This document shows, piece by piece, positions 61,195 to 64,000 of a stretch of DNA of 64,000 bases. Both the position numbers and the translations under genes were made by a program. Source of the stretch: Bryoerythrophyllum caledonicum. Taxonomy: Eukaryota; Streptophyta; Bryopsida; Pottiales; Pottiaceae. The stretch's first letter is position 1. Each line of letters begins with the position of its first letter. The stretch spans positions 372,001 through 436,000 of the forward strand of contig OZ020525.1 of assembly GCA_963971425.1 (NCBI GenBank). Direction: 5' to 3'. Below the pieces are notes generated by a model. That model searched no databases. It saw nothing but the letters and a program-made list of their open reading frames with translations, and was not told the origin of the DNA.

Positions 61195-61738
61195 TAGGCC
61201 AAAGAGCCCTCGCTCTGTTACGAAGCCGAGGAGCATGACGCGTCCACCATAGAGAAGAACCTCGATATTATTGTAGAGGTCCTAAAATTCAAGTGAGTGT
61301 AGTCGTCTATGTTATCGTGTTCTCCGACACCTGATGTTTATCGGCACCTGCTATCTAACATCCCCTTTCTTCTGAATTTCAGGCCTCGTTTTATTCACCC
61401 GAAGGACCTGATTGGAGGTATGAGGTTTTTCGGTCCAGACCTTCGGCAAGCTGCGGATGTCTCGCTTGCACTAGTGGACTGGCATTGCGTGCTAAAGGAC
61501 AAGCGGGAAATGGAAGGGACATTTATGAATTTCCTCCTTAGGCATGTCGTCTACCGTGCAAAGGAGCATGTTTGAATCCAGTACTGTCACCCGCACAACT
61601 GGTTATCAGCGATGTTGCAAGGCTATCTGGCGGACCCTGAGAAGGACTGGGATGACATAGTCAGCTTCCTCAGCTGCTTGTTTCGTACCACCAACAAGTC
61701 GGCCAATACCCTTATCGTCCCTTACAACACCATATTCG
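61195..61738 (+). pseudogene. Last visible exons of the host gene, cut near 61.74 kb
   Basis: Exon ...EKNLDIIVEVLKF (to 61292) joins across a GT-AG intron (61293-61382) to KPRFIHPKDLIGGMRFFGPD and SLALVDWHCVLKD. One stop (61573-61575) is followed by QYCHPHNWLSAMLQGYL and TNKSANTLIVPYNT. LALVDWHC followed by a VIQYCHPHNW-like strand could be a degenerate methyltransferase motif IV, but this is speculative. The frame is lost where a new AT-rich element begins. Confidence 0.45.
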
Positions 61739-62689
61739 TTATATTGGGAGATTTAGCAACTCCCAAATTAACACATGTAGATCATAAGAGCTAAAGTGCA
61801 CATCTAATTTCTACAATATGGAGGGATATGAGTTTCCATTAAATTGGGAGGTAATGTTTTCTACAAAAACCCCTAGAAAAATAAGTACTACGGATAACAT
61901 TGCATTACGAATCTAACTATAATATTGAAAAGAAGAGCACATTAGTCGACACTTCTTTTATACCACATGTGTTCATTGAATATGAATAGCTAAATATTCA
62001 CACTGGATCCTATTAACCCGGATTAACACCATGCTCCAATTTAGCTAAAAGTAAGCTAAATGACGGACAAATATCCACTTGTAAGAGAATTAGCTAAACA
62101 CATTTTGATGAGCCTTTTTTTATTTAAAAGAATTTCAATTCTCCTTGTGGAATACACATTGGCTAAAAATATATAATGAGTTTCAAATGATGGTGCTCAG
62201 AAGTGGGAAAAAAATTGCATACACACTACCTCTCTTCGAACTAAAGTGTCCCCATCACTTAGAGGTGCAATGAACTCAAAAAGGCAATTCCACACACTTT
62301 AGCTCCACTTGACCTAAACTGCGCACCATTACTAAGTACAATGAACTAAATAAGAAGATTTGCTCACACTTTAGCTCCACTAGAGCTAAAGTGCGACTCA
62401 ACATCTACTTTCTATCATTCACCATGAAGACAATTACTGGTATTATTGGTTTCAAGATTAGAAGCAATTTATCATATTGTTATTTTAAAAAGAAAATAAA
62501 ACATACTGCAAAATATCACCGATACGCAAAAATAATGGAGAGAATATTTCATAGCAATCATTGGCATCACATATAATAGTCATACAAATGTCTATAATCT
62601 CAGCACCAATGGATCTAACCATACTACATGAAGTATTACGCATCAGAATCCAAAATCTAGGAAAAGGAAAGTCCGTTGATCTAAGTCCA
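61739..62689. mobile_element. Left flank of a further transposon with repeated GAGCTAAAGTG words
   Basis: The region begins with a hairpin (TTGGGAG ... CTCCCAA, 61744-61766). It holds GAGCTAAAGTGC or its complement at about 61788, 62291, 62371 and 62390, plus several AGCTAAA words. Such subterminal repeats fit a DNA transposon whose coding gene is the DUF7869-type ORF downstream. The right end is outside the window. Confidence 0.5.
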
Positions 62690-64000
62690 CTACGACTCGG
62701 ACCTGGCAAGTGCTTCCAAAGAGGCCTTGATAATCGCTACTTGCCCCTTCGGAATTTTTGTAGTTGAATCTTGCACATGACCTCCATCCCTCTTTGAAGA
62801 CCTAGGTTTCCATGCTGTCAAGATTGAATCGGTACTCTCCCACGTTATGGCTATCCCCTTTTCAATTGTCCAACGAAGGTTGCTATCAGTATCCCAATCT
62901 TTGTAGAACTTTAGAACATCCCGATCGCGCGATATAGGGCGGTAGAATTGGATACGCACGGTGTTTGGCATATCCGGATTAGAATTAGGATCTGAAACGG
63001 CTTGAGCAATCCAAAATGGGCGCTCGTCCCCATCACAAGGCCGCAATGCAACAAAATAGCCAGCAAAAAGATCACGGCCAACTCTAAAAGAAGGAGGTGG
63101 ATGATCGCGTCTCTGGCCAACAAAATGCTCATCTTCACGGTACTCCTCGCGAACCTCACCCTCCGCTGAGAACTCATCTTCAATGGCATGGGCAATTCGC
63201 GTCGTTGGCCAAAAGCCGTCTTCCAATGATATCGGTGTATCCATTGGAAGTGTCAGAGCATCTCTAACATCGTGCCAATAATACGATAGCGGCTCAAAAC
63301 GCGAACGGGCTTCAACAGACTCCCGCGATGATTGCTCCCAGTGATCGATGAATCCTGAAAGTCCCTTCACCACCTCATGGAGATGCCGCATCGTAGAAGG
63401 CTTCAATGCATCAGGTTCTCCGCGAGGCCATAAAGACCTCCCTTCAGAATCCTCCGTCCACAATTTGATGCCACTACCTTCTCCTCCCTTAGGAAGCCAA
63501 TCCTCATCATGGCAAAGGATTTTATACTTCATTACCGGACAACCACTTGAGTCCACATAAAACTTGAACTGATGAGCCTTTGTATGACCCTGCAAAGCTT
63601 CATCACCGTCCGCAATCATATCCCCAATGAACTTCTTAAAGTCAGGAACCTCTTGAATGAAATGCGGGATTGTGGGAACACTTTCATTTTTCATGAACGA
63701 CCTCATGAGCAAAGGAATGGTTGGAAAACTCTCCTTCCTCAGTGTCATACTCCAACGTCCAAATAATGCATCTATATCATCATGTGTATGACCAACTAGC
63801 ATAAAATTAACATATACCTCGCGGAAGATGCGTTTTGCAACAAGAAGAGACCAAAAACAGAAAACAAATCTATTTTTGTTATCACCAACAGCATTGTCCA
63901 TTTGCACGTTCAATATTGGTGGCAAAGGCCTCCCAGGAACTGGGATATCAGGAATCTGCCCTAATGGATCCAAACACATCTCTGCACCCCGTAACACGGC
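62690..64000 (-). CDS. DUF7869-type transposon protein, C-terminal part
   Basis: A 435-codon minus-strand frame enters from the window end. It has VQMDNAVGDNKNRFVFCFWS and FMLVGHTHDDIDALFGRWS, the D-N ... G-H-T-H-x-D-I-D-x-x-F signature of DUF7869 proteins, found in transposons of plants, algae and oomycetes. A C-terminal region rich in aromatic residues (FAGYFVALRP, PFWIAQAVSDP, IAITWESTDSILTAW) is typical of these proteins. No stop or frame change is visible in the part present, so this element may be recent. The enzyme activity of DUF7869 is not established. Confidence 0.75.
   Translation of the reverse strand, partial: AVLRGAEMCLDPLGQIPDIPVPGRPLPPILNVQMDNAVGDNKNRFVFCFWSLLVAKRIFREVYVNFMLVGHTHDDIDALFGRWSMTLRKESFPTIPLLMRSFMKNESVPTIPHFIQEVPDFKKFIGDMIADGDEALQGHTKAHQFKFYVDSSGCPVMKYKILCHDEDWLPKGGEGSGIKLWTEDSEGRSLWPRGEPDALKPSTMRHLHEVVKGLSGFIDHWEQSSRESVEARSRFEPLSYYWHDVRDALTLPMDTPISLEDGFWPTTRIAHAIEDEFSAEGEVREEYREDEHFVGQRRDHPPPSFRVGRDLFAGYFVALRPCDGDERPFWIAQAVSDPNSNPDMPNTVRIQFYRPISRDRDVLKFYKDWDTDSNLRWTIEKGIAITWESTDSILTAWKPRSSKRDGGHVQDSTTKIPKGQVAIIKASLEALARSES

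Overview
The window looks like nuclear DNA from a streptophyte green lineage (charophyte alga or moss-grade plant). Chara braunii is my best guess, from general impression only. The evidence is: many short GT-AG introns, a plant-type VPS13 gene with Vps62-like modules, a chloroplast-type small J-domain protein, and a large load of nested transposable elements with plant-type accessory proteins. No bacterial operon structure is present. Reading by eye gave no rRNA or tRNA gene.

Region 1 (1-18.65 kb, + strand) is the 3' part of one large VPS13-family lipid-transfer gene. I resolve 42 exons with matching splice phases and a stop at 18648. One intron holds a 925-bp element with TTAA ends.

Region 2 (about 18.9-44.7 kb) is a mosaic of mobile elements. 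A long decayed LINE on the + strand runs from about 20.7 to 38.9 kb: 5' tandem units, ORF1, a 2A-like GDIETNPGP motif, endonuclease, reverse transcriptase, RNase H and a terminal CCHC-type cluster. It is split by a 2.36-kb CACTA-type element (AGA target duplication) and by a 3.6-kb CCGGA-rich element with a gag-like pseudogene on the minus strand. Further on lie an internally deleted Tc1/mariner transposase, a Tourist-like element with TAA duplication, and TTAA-flanked piggyBac-like non-autonomous elements.

Region 3 (45.1-45.7 kb, - strand) is a small intact-looking J-domain gene.

Region 4 (46.8 kb to the end) is a nest. An older, broken, intron-containing ORF is split by a 10,142-bp DNA transposon at 48589-58730. 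The transposon has heptad-repeat terminal inverted repeats and a CTAG target duplication; removing it with one CTAG rejoins the host frame. It carries two divergently transcribed genes, both pseudogenised. On the + strand is a DDE-type transposase with an N-terminal GCM/FLYWCH-like Cys/His motif and a C-terminal SWIM zinc finger. On the - strand is a six-exon gene whose product resembles a permuted (motif IV before motif I) N4/N6 amino-DNA methyltransferase. A 127-bp tandem array lies between them, and a 106-bp satellite with a CTCGG/CCGAG hairpin sits in the large gap of the methyltransferase-like gene. This pairing is the most interesting thing in the window. The older host ORF is in turn ended by another element near 61.74 kb that carries a DUF7869-type protein running off the window end.
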